Source: Gammaproteobacteria bacterium (lineage in GTDB: Bacteria; Pseudomonadota; Gammaproteobacteria; Pseudomonadales; Pseudohongiellaceae). From it: a DNA stretch of 64,000 nucleotides. Position 1 is the first letter of the stretch. Each line of letters begins with the position of its first letter. The notes below the pieces were generated by a model. It was not told the origin of the DNA and made no database searches. It saw only the letters and a program-made list of their open reading frames with translations. Location: NCBI GenBank assembly GCA_041395725.1, contig JAWKZW010000001.1, positions 2,418,001-2,482,000 on the forward strand. The letters are read 5' to 3'. Positions 26,166 through 35,052 of this stretch are shown one piece after another. A program made the translations under genes and the position numbers.

Positions 26166-27356
26166 TCAGTGTCCTCTTAAACCGGAACGGACAGCTCCGT
26201 GATACAACAGCTCATCATACAGCGTCAGGTAACTTTCGACTGTGCGCTGCCAATCAAAATGTTGCCGGATGTGCGCCATGGCGGCCTGGCCCATCGCCTG
26301 GCGCAGGGATTGGTCATCGATCAACCGGGTGAGGGCGCCAGTCAGGGTATCGGCATCGCCGGCCGGAAACAACAGCCCGGTTCGCCCCTCCTGAACCAGC
26401 TCGGGATTGCCGCCCACAGTAGAGGCGATGACGGGGAGGCCGCTGGCCATGGCTTCCAGAATAGTGTTTGAGATGCCTTCTCCCAGTGAGGGTAATACGA
26501 ACACATCCATGCTCCGCAGCAGCTCGGGAATGTCCTCCCGGTCCCCGGCCAGCCAGACCTGGTCCTGCAGCGACAGTCGGTCGATCTGTGCTTCCAGCGC
26601 TGCCCGTTCGGGGCCGTCTCCAACGATCATCAGCCGGAGCGTGTCGCGTAATGCCGGGCGTTCTGTCTGGAGTTGGTGCAGGGCAGTCAACAATAACTGC
26701 TGGTCCTTTACAGCCGCCAGTCGCCCGACGGTGCCGATCACAACCCGATTACTCTGCGGCCGGAAATTGTCAGGCAGTTCTGCTTTACCATCGCCCGGTT
26801 GGTTGGCCTGTGGTGCAAAACGGGCTGTGTCCACGCCATTGTAGATCTGAACAACCTTTTCTGCAGGAATACGGACCGTGTCTGCCAGCCATTGGGACAG
26901 ATCCTGGCTGACGGCAATGAAGCGGTGGATCAAAGGGCTGAGGAAGCGGCGCAGGGTGTTGTATTTGCGGTTGCTGCCATTCAGGTCGTTCATGTCCCGG
27001 CCGTGCTCGCCGTGGACCCGTTTGCAGCCGGGCATCAGCAATCCAAGTACCTGGGTTTCCAGGGCGGCCAGGTTGCGGGTATGGACGATGTCTGGCCGCA
27101 GGCGGCGCAGGTGCCGCCATAGCCGCCAGTACATGCCGAGATCGTGGCCGGGCTTTTTGTTCAGCTCAATGACTTCGACGTCCGGTGCCGTCAGTCGCCG
27201 TGAGAACTCTTCGGCGTGGCTCAGGCAGATGATTGCGTGACGGTAACGAGACGGAGGGCAGCGGTTGATGATGTTGACCAGGCCATTCTCCAGGCCGCCG
27301 GTGCCCAGTGTGAAAATGATGTGCACGAGCAGAGGGGGCTGTGACGGCCGCTTCAT
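26166..27356 (-). CDS. XrtA-locus glycosyltransferase 2 (GT4)
   Basis: A 396-residue GT4 enzyme matching the exosortase A locus transferase of the stp2 type. Marks are VHIIFTLGTGGLENGLVNII at the N-terminus, RVHGEHGRDMNDLNG, QIYNGVDTARFAP, VIGTVGRLAAVKDQ and GISNTILEAMASGLPVIAS. The start overlaps the xrtA stop by four bases, so it is coupled to the exosortase. It probably acts directly before or after glycosyltransferases 1 and 3 in the same repeat-unit pathway. Confidence 0.9.
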   Translation of the reverse strand: MKRPSQPPLLVHIIFTLGTGGLENGLVNIINRCPPSRYRHAIICLSHAEEFSRRLTAPDVEVIELNKKPGHDLGMYWRLWRHLRRLRPDIVHTRNLAALETQVLGLLMPGCKRVHGEHGRDMNDLNGSNRKYNTLRRFLSPLIHRFIAVSQDLSQWLADTVRIPAEKVVQIYNGVDTARFAPQANQPGDGKAELPDNFRPQSNRVVIGTVGRLAAVKDQQLLLTALHQLQTERPALRDTLRLMIVGDGPERAALEAQIDRLSLQDQVWLAGDREDIPELLRSMDVFVLPSLGEGISNTILEAMASGLPVIASTVGGNPELVQEGRTGLLFPAGDADTLTGALTRLIDDQSLRQAMGQAAMAHIRQHFDWQRTVESYLTLYDELLYHGAVRSGLRGH

Positions 27357-29095
27357 TCACCAGTCCCCACGCCAGCGTTGGGCTCCATCGCGAAGTCTCT
27401 ATCTGCTGAACCGGGATTATCGGCAATACCGGTATCCAGGGAGTACTCGATGGCGGCAAGATGTTTTGCGATAAAGTTCTGCAGGGTCTGTCTGGCCTGC
27501 CCCCTGTCCCCATTCAGCTGAGTGGCGATGAATATGCGGGCGCCACGGCGATGGCCTTCAAGGAGCTGCTGTTTCGCCTCCAGTATCTTGATCAGGTACT
27601 GATTGGTCGCATGCCTATCGTCGATCCGGTACCAGGACCACACCAGCAGGTCGTCACTGCCCCGTGTGACCCGTGCCTCGGTCACCTGTCGGGGAGCTTC
27701 AAGATCTGTGAGCGCGCTTTGACTGCTCAGGAACTCCCAGTCATCCGACTCTGAACGCCAGGCGTTGATGGACGAGTCAACCAGTTCCGTGCCTTCTTCC
27801 TGTTGCAGGTATTGACGCAGGTGCAGTCCAACTGTCATTACGTCAACCCCGGACTGAGTCGCGTAAACCTGGTCAAGTTCCCGGTCAGCTCCTGGTTGAA
27901 GCGGCCGCCAGCGGGTATCCATCAAGTCTACAGCCTGCCAGGGCGACTGCCCGGGGGGCATAGACAGAGCAATGCTTTCGACCGGATCGCCACTGCGGTT
28001 CATGGCAGCAGCAAGAACAGGCCAACAGGCTGCGCAAAGCAGAGTAAGAACGAAAGCGCCACCCAATGTGCTGGCTTGCAGCGTCGTGGCTGGAGCACCG
28101 CTCTCAGCGTCCGGGGGTGTCGCTTCAGGCTGTTGCCAATAGCTTCCGATCCAGAACATCAGCATCATCACGGCGCCGAAAAATATCCAGCCAAACACAA
28201 TATGATCTTCACCAGTGCCCAATCGCATGTCACTCAGGTGGCCGGCCAGTACCACGAAGTAGGCGCGAGCACTGTTGGCAAGCACCGGTGCGATGATGGC
28301 CGCCAGGACGAATAGCGATTGACGCCACAGGCTGGTGTAGTTCAGGTGGGCGTAGCACAAGCCGAGAGTGACCGACGCGATGACATAGTTCACACCGCTG
28401 CATTCCTCGATGACCGACCAGGTGCCGCTGGGCAGGTAGAGAAACATGCCTTCGCGAAGCACGGGTATGCCGCTGGCGCGCAGAAGATACTCGGTGGTGT
28501 CGGCGGTGAACTCCATCAGTGGCGGTATCAACCCGGATCCCATGGGCACGGCCAGGAACAGAAAGCCAAGTGGAAATGCAAAAGTTCTTGCCACCCCGGT
28601 GCCGACTATGGCCCAGATACCGCTGACCAGCAGGGCCACATAGGCAAACTGCTGGACCACTTGCACGTCCACCATGTTGGCCAGCAACCATAAAGAACCG
28701 AAACCGAGTATCAGAAGCAACACGCGGGGCTCCGGTTGCACCGTCAGCGCACTGAACCTCCCCCGTAGCCGCCATGCCAGATACACACTGAGGAGTGGAA
28801 TGACAAAACTATGGGCGTACGTATCGGAACGCAGCCAGATTGCTACCATGGAGAGTGCTGTGCCGTGGAAAACCAGGGTGATAAGCAGAACATAGAGGGT
28901 TACGGCTGCAACCACCCATCTGGCATTTGTTGATTGACCGGCAGGGGTGCCGGCAATAGGTGTTATCCCTGACTGTGTCGTTGCAGTCGGGATGTATTCC
29001 GAAGCAGAGGCAGAGGCGGTTGCGCTGCGTTTATCGTGCCCCGCGCCGGCTACCGCCGCCATTGTGGAATCCTTACTCATGGCCGGGGTCTCCAC
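27353..29095 (-). CDS. xrtA: Exosortase A fused to EpsI-type domain
   Basis: A 580-residue inner-membrane protein. After an N-terminal Ser/Thr/Ala-rich tail of about 60 residues come eight or so membrane segments with the transpeptidase-like catalytic triad of exosortases: Cys232 in EECSGVNYV, Arg277 in ANSARAYFV, and His298 in GEDHIVFGW. The second half, after about residue 335, is a periplasmic EpsI domain (VDLMDTRWRPL to the C-terminus). XrtA is known to cleave and sort PEP-CTERM proteins to the cell surface, probably onto or with the polysaccharide made here. Starts at 29095 or 29080 are both possible. It overlaps both neighbours, so it is deep inside the polysaccharide operon. Confidence 0.93.
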   Translation of the reverse strand: METPAMSKDSTMAAVAGAGHDKRSATASASASEYIPTATTQSGITPIAGTPAGQSTNARWVVAAVTLYVLLITLVFHGTALSMVAIWLRSDTYAHSFVIPLLSVYLAWRLRGRFSALTVQPEPRVLLLILGFGSLWLLANMVDVQVVQQFAYVALLVSGIWAIVGTGVARTFAFPLGFLFLAVPMGSGLIPPLMEFTADTTEYLLRASGIPVLREGMFLYLPSGTWSVIEECSGVNYVIASVTLGLCYAHLNYTSLWRQSLFVLAAIIAPVLANSARAYFVVLAGHLSDMRLGTGEDHIVFGWIFFGAVMMLMFWIGSYWQQPEATPPDAESGAPATTLQASTLGGAFVLTLLCAACWPVLAAAMNRSGDPVESIALSMPPGQSPWQAVDLMDTRWRPLQPGADRELDQVYATQSGVDVMTVGLHLRQYLQQEEGTELVDSSINAWRSESDDWEFLSSQSALTDLEAPRQVTEARVTRGSDDLLVWSWYRIDDRHATNQYLIKILEAKQQLLEGHRRGARIFIATQLNGDRGQARQTLQNFIAKHLAAIEYSLDTGIADNPGSADRDFAMEPNAGVGTGE

Positions 29096-30389
29096 CTTCC
29101 AACTGGTATGAGAGAGTTGGCGCCAGGTGTCGAACCACCTCTGGCAGTGTCTGGTTCCAGTCGAATAGCTGTTGTATCCGCATACGGGCCCCAGGCCCCA
29201 GGTCGGGATAGCGTCCAGAAAGGATTCCGTCGATCCCGGTCAGGTACTCGTCGGTACTGTCGGCCAGCAACACCTGTTCACCGTGCCGGGCGTCGATGCC
29301 TTCCAGTCCTTTGCGGCTCACCAGTACCGGCAGCGCCATGGCCATCGCTTCCAGCACTTTGTTCTGCACGCCACGCGCCACGCGCATTGGTGCCACAGCC
29401 GCCAGGGCATGTTTCAGCCAGGGTCGCATATCGGTTACCCGGCCCGTCACGGTGACACCAGGCAGTCGTGCCAGTCGTTGCACATTCGCGCCCGGGTTGC
29501 TGCCAACGATGAAGAAGGCCAGTTCCGGGTACCGCTTGCGCAGCACTGGCAGTACCTCATCGGCAAACCAGGTGACCGCATCCACGTTGGGCCAGTAGTC
29601 CATGGCCCCGGTGAAAACCAGTGCCCGGCAACCCGCCGGATAGGGGTTCTTTTGCATCGACGCCGAGTCAGCGGATGGATCAAAATAATGGAAATCGACA
29701 CCGTTGTTATAGAAGCCGATCCGATCGGCGTTCTCAGGAGACAGCTGCCGGAATAACGCGGCTTCGGCGGCTGAGACAAAAAGGCTGGCGTCGTATTCCG
29801 CAGCCAGGTCCTTTTCGGTGCGCTGCAGCAGACCGGCCTCCCGGCGATACAGCCAACTCAATGGCCAAGGCTTCTGCTCCGCATACTGTCGCCACTTGTC
29901 CGAATCCACATCGACGAAATCGATGACCTTTCGTTCGAATAGCTCACTGTCAGACGGTACGAACTGCGCCATAGCGGCGGAATACACCAGCACATGTCGT
30001 ATTCCGTAGGTGGCACAGGCCTCTGCAACCCAGCGCTGCATCTTCTGGTCAGCATAGTAGGGCAGTGTCAGAGCATTACCAGTTAACAGACCCGAAAGGC
30101 TCTTCCATCTTGCCAGACCGGGTCTGAGTGAGCGGAAGAATGTCTCCTGGCAATAATCGCTCAGAGCATCCACACCGGCCCAGTCAGAGGGATCATCGAT
30201 GAATCCGGCCAGATGGATAGCGAAGTGCCGGCTCAGGTGTCGAAGCAGATGGAATGACCGGATCTTGTCCCCCTTGTTGGGCGGATAGGGGATGCGGTGG
30301 CAGAGGAAAAGCAGCGGCGTTTTACCCTGTTCCGTTGCCATTGGCTCGGTCTCGGTCAATTCTGTCTGTTGCACGGGCGCGATCGCCAT
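29073..30389 (-). CDS. XrtA-locus glycosyltransferase 1 (GT4)
   Basis: A 438-residue GT4 enzyme matching the exosortase A locus transferase of the stp1 type. Diagnostic parts are LLFLCHRIPYPPNKGDKIRS, VIDFVDVDSDKWRQYAEQKP, FYNNGVDFHYFDP, LVFTGAMDYWPNVDAVTWF and VARGVQNKVLEAMAMALPVL. It overlaps the exosortase start by 23 bases and the FemAB stop by one. The segment VFTGAMDYWPN is characteristic of this group and separates it from the other glycosyltransferases in the window. Confidence 0.9.
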   Translation of the reverse strand: MAIAPVQQTELTETEPMATEQGKTPLLFLCHRIPYPPNKGDKIRSFHLLRHLSRHFAIHLAGFIDDPSDWAGVDALSDYCQETFFRSLRPGLARWKSLSGLLTGNALTLPYYADQKMQRWVAEACATYGIRHVLVYSAAMAQFVPSDSELFERKVIDFVDVDSDKWRQYAEQKPWPLSWLYRREAGLLQRTEKDLAAEYDASLFVSAAEAALFRQLSPENADRIGFYNNGVDFHYFDPSADSASMQKNPYPAGCRALVFTGAMDYWPNVDAVTWFADEVLPVLRKRYPELAFFIVGSNPGANVQRLARLPGVTVTGRVTDMRPWLKHALAAVAPMRVARGVQNKVLEAMAMALPVLVSRKGLEGIDARHGEQVLLADSTDEYLTGIDGILSGRYPDLGPGARMRIQQLFDWNQTLPEVVRHLAPTLSYQLEGGDPGHE

Positions 30390-31441
30390 CAGCCGAGGCT
30401 CCTGGCCAGGGGTGGCCCCAGCAGGTTTGCCACTGGCAGCGGCAGGCGTCGCCAGGTTTCCACCAGACGGCGATAACGAGGGTTGTTGGGGTTCACATCC
30501 GGCATCTCATCCGTGTTGACCAGGTAGTATTCATAGGGCAATGGCGCCGGCTCGAAACCCCAGTTTTTCTTGAACTTGAAGGGGCCGGTGTTGAACTTGC
30601 TGCGGCCGAAATCGAAGCAGTTCAGGCCCTCGTCGGCGCTGCGACGCATCAGCTCCCAGTACATAAAGTCATTACAGCCTTTGATGCTGCGTGCTCGTGC
30701 GATGCTGCCACCGTAGTAGGGCAGCACTTCGCCATGGAAGTAGAAACTCATTACACCGGCCACATCCTGGTTACCGTCCCGGATCATCAACACGCGGCAA
30801 TCAACCCCAAACTCGTCCCGCAGAATCTCCAGGTAGCGGCGGTTGAATACCGGTGTACCCAGGTTGCGTACACTTTCGGAGTAGACCCGATAGAATCGTT
30901 TGCAATGGGGGTCAGCATCTTCTTCACTGATCAGCCCGGCGGCGATACCTTTGCGCACCATGGCCCGCTGCTTGTTGGGAATGGCCTTCATGTTTGCTTC
31001 ATGGTCGGCGCTGAATTCCTTCCGGAACGTGTAGTACAGATCTTTGACAGGCCAGCCGGAATTCGAAGGTTGGGTATTGCGCAGCTCCAGCGCCTCGACG
31101 CCGGACTGCTCTGCCAGTTCACAGGCAGCCTTGCGTAGCGCGGCCCCGGCATCACTGTTCTCGGCGAGAATGCCCCCATAAACACAGAAGGGCAGGCTGG
31201 CGAGCTTGGTGCCAAACAGGCGACTGTGTACCAGTGCCAGTGGCAGCACACCGACGGTCCGGGCCGGCTGCCCGGCGTCCACTTCCTGCGCCAGCAGAAA
31301 ATAGCTGGTGTGCCCGAAGGCGTCCTGTAACACCCGGCGCCAGCCAAAGCGGTGGCAGAATGTGGCCTGGGGATGTTGGTCCACGAAAGCGTCCCAGGCG
31401 GCTTGGTCTGTCTGCGTGCATTCCCGGACGGTTACAGTCAT
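30389..31441 (-). CDS. FemAB family protein, XrtA/PEP-CTERM-associated
   Basis: A 350-residue FemAB-like protein with two GNAT-type halves. Visible segments are HPQATFCHRFGWRRVLQDAF, KQRAMVRKGIAAGL in the basic loop, VAGVMSFYFHGEVLPYYGGS, and NDFMYWELMRRSADEGLNCF followed by DFGRSK, all typical of the XrtA-locus group. FemAB enzymes transfer amino acids from aminoacyl donors to cell-wall precursors; here the acceptor is likely the locus polysaccharide. It overlaps the deacetylase by four bases and sugar transferase 1 by one. Confidence 0.9.
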   Translation of the reverse strand: MTVTVRECTQTDQAAWDAFVDQHPQATFCHRFGWRRVLQDAFGHTSYFLLAQEVDAGQPARTVGVLPLALVHSRLFGTKLASLPFCVYGGILAENSDAGAALRKAACELAEQSGVEALELRNTQPSNSGWPVKDLYYTFRKEFSADHEANMKAIPNKQRAMVRKGIAAGLISEEDADPHCKRFYRVYSESVRNLGTPVFNRRYLEILRDEFGVDCRVLMIRDGNQDVAGVMSFYFHGEVLPYYGGSIARARSIKGCNDFMYWELMRRSADEGLNCFDFGRSKFNTGPFKFKKNWGFEPAPLPYEYYLVNTDEMPDVNPNNPRYRRLVETWRRLPLPVANLLGPPLARSLG

Positions 31442-32340
31442 AGGGCCACTCCCTGCTGTTCCTGTTCGAGAGCTGTCGCCGGTGCTTCAATGGCCGCCGA
31501 GAACACGCGATCCATCCTGTCCCAACGGAAATCACTCAGCAGCCGATCCAGGCGGGGTTCCATCCGGGCAAGATTGAGATAATGGCGAAATCGGGTTTTT
31601 GCAGTGAGCCCCTCCGGTCGTGGCTGCTGCGGATCGATCTCCCAGGGGTGGAAATAGAACAGACCGCTTTCCTGCTCTTTCTGGTTGACATGCCGCAGGG
31701 CCCAGCGGGAAAAGTTATAGGGGAATAGACGGAACCAGCCGCCGCCGCCGCAATTAAGATTGCGGCCTGCCAGGGGGACCGTGGTCACCGGGATTTCGGT
31801 GATACGGCCATCCGCTGCGGCAAAGGCGAACCGGGAGGCGTCCGGCATGCCGTAGTGATCATGCCGGACCGGCACAATGCTGGAACTGTAGCGGTAACCG
31901 GCATCCGCGAGCATCTCATGAGCCCACGGCGTGTCGTAGCCGATGGAATAGCTGGCGGCACGATAGCCTTGCACAGGCATGCCGCCGATGTCCTCCAGCA
32001 GAGACCGGGTGCGGGTGATGTCATCGCGAAAAGTCTCCGGAGACTGAGCGCTTACCCGGGTATGTTCCCAGCCATGACTGGCCAGTTCGTGACCTTCGGC
32101 TACGATACGGCGCACCATGTCCGGCAGACGTTCGGCCACCCAGCCCAGTGTGAAGAACGTGGCTTTGACGTTGTGGCGGGCAAACAGAGCCAGTATGCGA
32201 TCCACATTGGCTTCCACCCGCAATGGGGTCGATTCCCAGCTGCTGCGCGGGACATGGGGAGCGAATGCCGACACCTGGAAATAATCTTCCACGTCCACAC
32301 TCATGGCATTGACCGGGGCTGTGGTATTCATGCCGGACAT
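31438..32340 (-). CDS. XrtA-system polysaccharide deacetylase
   Basis: A 300-residue NodB-fold deacetylase. Motif 1 reads NAMSVDVEDYFQ (catalytic Asp pair), motif 2 ELASHGWEHTR (metal His residues), and motif 3 GYRAASYSI. It lacks a signal peptide, which is usual for the XrtA-locus group. It should remove N-acetyl groups from the polysaccharide or its precursor. It starts at the last base of the epimerase gene and overlaps the FemAB gene by four bases. Deacetylation would expose amino groups that the FemAB protein could modify, a functional link I infer. Confidence 0.9.
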   Translation of the reverse strand: MSGMNTTAPVNAMSVDVEDYFQVSAFAPHVPRSSWESTPLRVEANVDRILALFARHNVKATFFTLGWVAERLPDMVRRIVAEGHELASHGWEHTRVSAQSPETFRDDITRTRSLLEDIGGMPVQGYRAASYSIGYDTPWAHEMLADAGYRYSSSIVPVRHDHYGMPDASRFAFAAADGRITEIPVTTVPLAGRNLNCGGGGWFRLFPYNFSRWALRHVNQKEQESGLFYFHPWEIDPQQPRPEGLTAKTRFRHYLNLARMEPRLDRLLSDFRWDRMDRVFSAAIEAPATALEQEQQGVAL

Positions 32341-33500
32341 CAGGCCACCCTCAACGCCCTGTGCCAGTCGGCAATTACGGCTGCGATACGCTGTGCTGCC
32401 GCGCCGTCCCAGAGCTCCGGCTGGCGCCCGGCCTTGTCGGACCCCTTGAGGATATCGGCATGGGCTTTTCGTATTGCATCCGGGTCGGTGCCGACCACCG
32501 TATTGGTACCCTGGTCGACGGTAATGGGGCGCTCGGTGTTTTCACGCAGGGTCAGACAGGGCACACCCAGCGCCGTAGTCTCCTCCTGGATACCTCCCGA
32601 ATCGGTGAGCACCAGACGGGCGTCGGCCATCAGCCCCAGCATTTCCAGGTAGCCCTGGGGAGGGAGCAATAAGATGTCGGCTTTATTCAACAGGCTGTCC
32701 AGGCCGGCGTCGCTGATCCTGGCCCGGGTTCGCGGGTGAACGGGGAAGACCAGGGGCGTCTGCTCGCTGATCTGCGCGAGTACTTCCAGCAGTCCCCTTA
32801 ATAGGTCGGGATCATCCACATTGGAGGGGCGGTGCAGAGTCAGCAGTCCGTAGCCGTTGTCCCTGAAAGCAGGTGGTGCGCCCGCAGAGGCCAGGGTCGC
32901 GCTGGCAGATACCGCATTGGCCAGGTTATAGCGCAGGGAGTCGATCATCACGTTGCCGACAAAATGAATCCTGTCGGCAGCAATACCTTCCCGTTGCAGA
33001 TTGGCAGCGGCTGCGGCTTCGGTGGTGAACAGCAGGTCAGACAGTTGATCGGTAAGAATGCGGTTGATTTCTTCCGGCATGGCACGGTCCCCGCTGCGCA
33101 GGCCGGCTTCCACGTGAATTACGGGTACCCCTTTTTTGGCCGCTACCAGCGCGCAGGCAATCGTGGAGTTGACGTCGCCCACTACCAGTATTGCCGCCGG
33201 ACTGTGTTCTTCCAGTACGGGTTCGAAACGTTGCATGATCTGACCGGTCTGCACGGCGTGGCTACCGGAGCCTACTTCCAGGTCCACATCCGGTTCGGGA
33301 ATGTGCAGCTGATCGAAAAAGGTGTGTTTCATCGCCGCGTCGTAATGCTGGCCGGTATGCACTAGACTGGCGGTCAGCCCGCTACCCGGCGCCATGAACG
33401 CGCGCATCAGGGGGGCGATTTTCATGAAATTGGGCCGTGCTCCCACTACGCAGAGAATATGAGGGACGGAATAATTCTGCTGCATCATTGATTTTCCCAA
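32340..33500 (-). CDS. wecB: UDP-N-acetylglucosamine 2-epimerase (non-hydrolysing)
   Basis: A 386-residue epimerase of the WecB type that interconverts UDP-GlcNAc and UDP-ManNAc. Marks are HILCVVGARPNFMKIAPLMR, LVHTGQHYD, VVGDVNSTIACALVA, VIHVEAGLRSGD, and LTDSGGIQEETTALGVPCLT with LRENTERPIT. The length is normal for the family. No partner ManNAc dehydrogenase (wecC) is seen in the window, so ManNAc itself may be used in the glycan or the dehydrogenase is elsewhere. It follows the outer-membrane protein gene by 34 bases. Confidence 0.92.
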   Translation of the reverse strand: MGKSMMQQNYSVPHILCVVGARPNFMKIAPLMRAFMAPGSGLTASLVHTGQHYDAAMKHTFFDQLHIPEPDVDLEVGSGSHAVQTGQIMQRFEPVLEEHSPAAILVVGDVNSTIACALVAAKKGVPVIHVEAGLRSGDRAMPEEINRILTDQLSDLLFTTEAAAAANLQREGIAADRIHFVGNVMIDSLRYNLANAVSASATLASAGAPPAFRDNGYGLLTLHRPSNVDDPDLLRGLLEVLAQISEQTPLVFPVHPRTRARISDAGLDSLLNKADILLLPPQGYLEMLGLMADARLVLTDSGGIQEETTALGVPCLTLRENTERPITVDQGTNTVVGTDPDAIRKAHADILKGSDKAGRQPELWDGAAAQRIAAVIADWHRALRVA

Positions 33501-33534
33501 GAGTCGCTGAAAGGCTGGTTGTGTTGTACGAACA

Positions 33535-35052
33535 CTAAAACTGATGTTGTAGCGAAAGTGTCACCCGGTTTTCTTCGAACTGATTAAAGGCGTTTAAGAT
33601 GAAATCGGCGTCTGAATCCCGGCGTGTGTAGTCATACCCGAGATTCATAGAGGTATTGGGGCCCAGGCTGCGACTCAGGCCAACTCCTGCGCGCCAGGTT
33701 TCTGAATTCTGGCCAAAGAATCCCACATTGCCCCCCTGGCCCTCTCTTTCACTCACTAGCACCCGGATATTCCCTGAGAGCGCGGCTGACAGCGACCGGG
33801 TGAAAACCACATTCAGGTCCGTAAAGGTGGCTTCACCGGAATCTGCTGTACGCAACTGCCTGGAATCGGTGGCTCTGACTGTAATAGTGGATCGCCGCGC
33901 AGAGTAGCTGTACCTGACGTTCAGCCGTTCGTTGATGATTGGCGTATCGCCGATGAATGTTGGTTCTCCGTTTACCGTCAGCGGATCGCCCGGTAGCTGG
34001 TCAAACTCAGGGACAACAATGTCACCCGAAATGTCACCCGAAACCTGGCTGGACGCCCGCAAATTGCGGGGAATCGTCAGCGAACGTGCGTAGTCTACTA
34101 CCACCGTGCTGCGTCGGTGACGATAGCTGACGCTCATGCGCGGGGTGCGGCCAAAGAATCGCTCGCCGTAACCGAGAGACACATTCACCCGCTCAATGGG
34201 TGCCCAGCGCAGCCCCACATCCCAGTACGAACCGTCGATGTCAGGGCTAGTGCTGATGAATTGGTTCCATTCCTGACCCAGAAGAAATTCGATCTGCCAG
34301 CCTGCAACCAGTTGCAGTGCGGCCGTGGCTTCCGCTGAGGACAGGGTGTTGTCGAAAGCAGGTCTAAGCTCACTGGGATCAAAAGTAAATTTGCTGTAAC
34401 GACCGGCAATGCCCAGGCTCAAGCGGTTGCCATTCTGCCTGCTGCCCAGATTGAACTCTCCCCGGTCCTCGCTGCTGTCCCCGAAAAGGCTGACGGCGTT
34501 CTGCTGTTCATTGTGGTAATAGCGCAGGCGCAAATCGGCATTGTCGGCAATCCGGCGCTGGACCCGGGCCCCTGCGCCGTACTGGGTGGTGATATTGATG
34601 TTATTGCGGCCGTCGAACCGGTTTGTGCCTCCCGCTGCAAAGGGGTTAATGGGATTCCTGCTAACAACTGCATCGGATTCAAGTGTCAACCAGTTCTCGA
34701 CCAGCTCCAGTTCACCAAGATAACGCAGGCTGGGAATGACAGCTTGACGATTGGTGAGCAGTGCACTCTGGCCGACGTTGCATTCCAGGCTACTGTCAGC
34801 CAGGTAGTTGTAGGTGATGGCGGCGTTCAGGGAAAGATTGGCGCGCGCTCCCTGACCGCTTATTCGCAGGGTCGGTGTCACCGTGGTGGCGCTGCGCCCT
34901 ACCGGCTCGTCAGTACTGAGACATATGTTTTCTGAGTAGAAGGTGTTCAGAGAGACGCCGCCACTGCGCTCCCATTCTGCTGCAAAAGAATGATGCGATA
35001 GCAGTGTGCCGCCAATCAGCAAGCCGGTCAGCAGGGGGGTGCCTGGCTTCAT
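33535..35052 (-). CDS. PEP-CTERM/XrtA system-associated outer-membrane beta-barrel protein
   Basis: A 505-residue protein with a signal peptide (about residues 1-24, ending SHHSFAAEW) followed by alternating beta strands over the whole length and a C-terminal strand RVTLSLQHQF that ends in Phe, as in outer-membrane barrels. It matches the uncharacterised outer-membrane family found only with XrtA polysaccharide loci. It may form the exit channel with the export lipoprotein. Its start overlaps the autokinase stop by four bases. Confidence 0.88.
   Translation of the reverse strand: MKPGTPLLTGLLIGGTLLSHHSFAAEWERSGGVSLNTFYSENICLSTDEPVGRSATTVTPTLRISGQGARANLSLNAAITYNYLADSSLECNVGQSALLTNRQAVIPSLRYLGELELVENWLTLESDAVVSRNPINPFAAGGTNRFDGRNNINITTQYGAGARVQRRIADNADLRLRYYHNEQQNAVSLFGDSSEDRGEFNLGSRQNGNRLSLGIAGRYSKFTFDPSELRPAFDNTLSSAEATAALQLVAGWQIEFLLGQEWNQFISTSPDIDGSYWDVGLRWAPIERVNVSLGYGERFFGRTPRMSVSYRHRRSTVVVDYARSLTIPRNLRASSQVSGDISGDIVVPEFDQLPGDPLTVNGEPTFIGDTPIINERLNVRYSYSARRSTITVRATDSRQLRTADSGEATFTDLNVVFTRSLSAALSGNIRVLVSEREGQGGNVGFFGQNSETWRAGVGLSRSLGPNTSMNLGYDYTRRDSDADFILNAFNQFEENRVTLSLQHQF

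Noticed and set aside
23226..26332. Several long plus-strand frames opposite glycosyltransferase 3 and the amidotransferase
   Set aside because: High-GC antisense frames; the minus-strand genes have complete motifs and operon-type overlaps.
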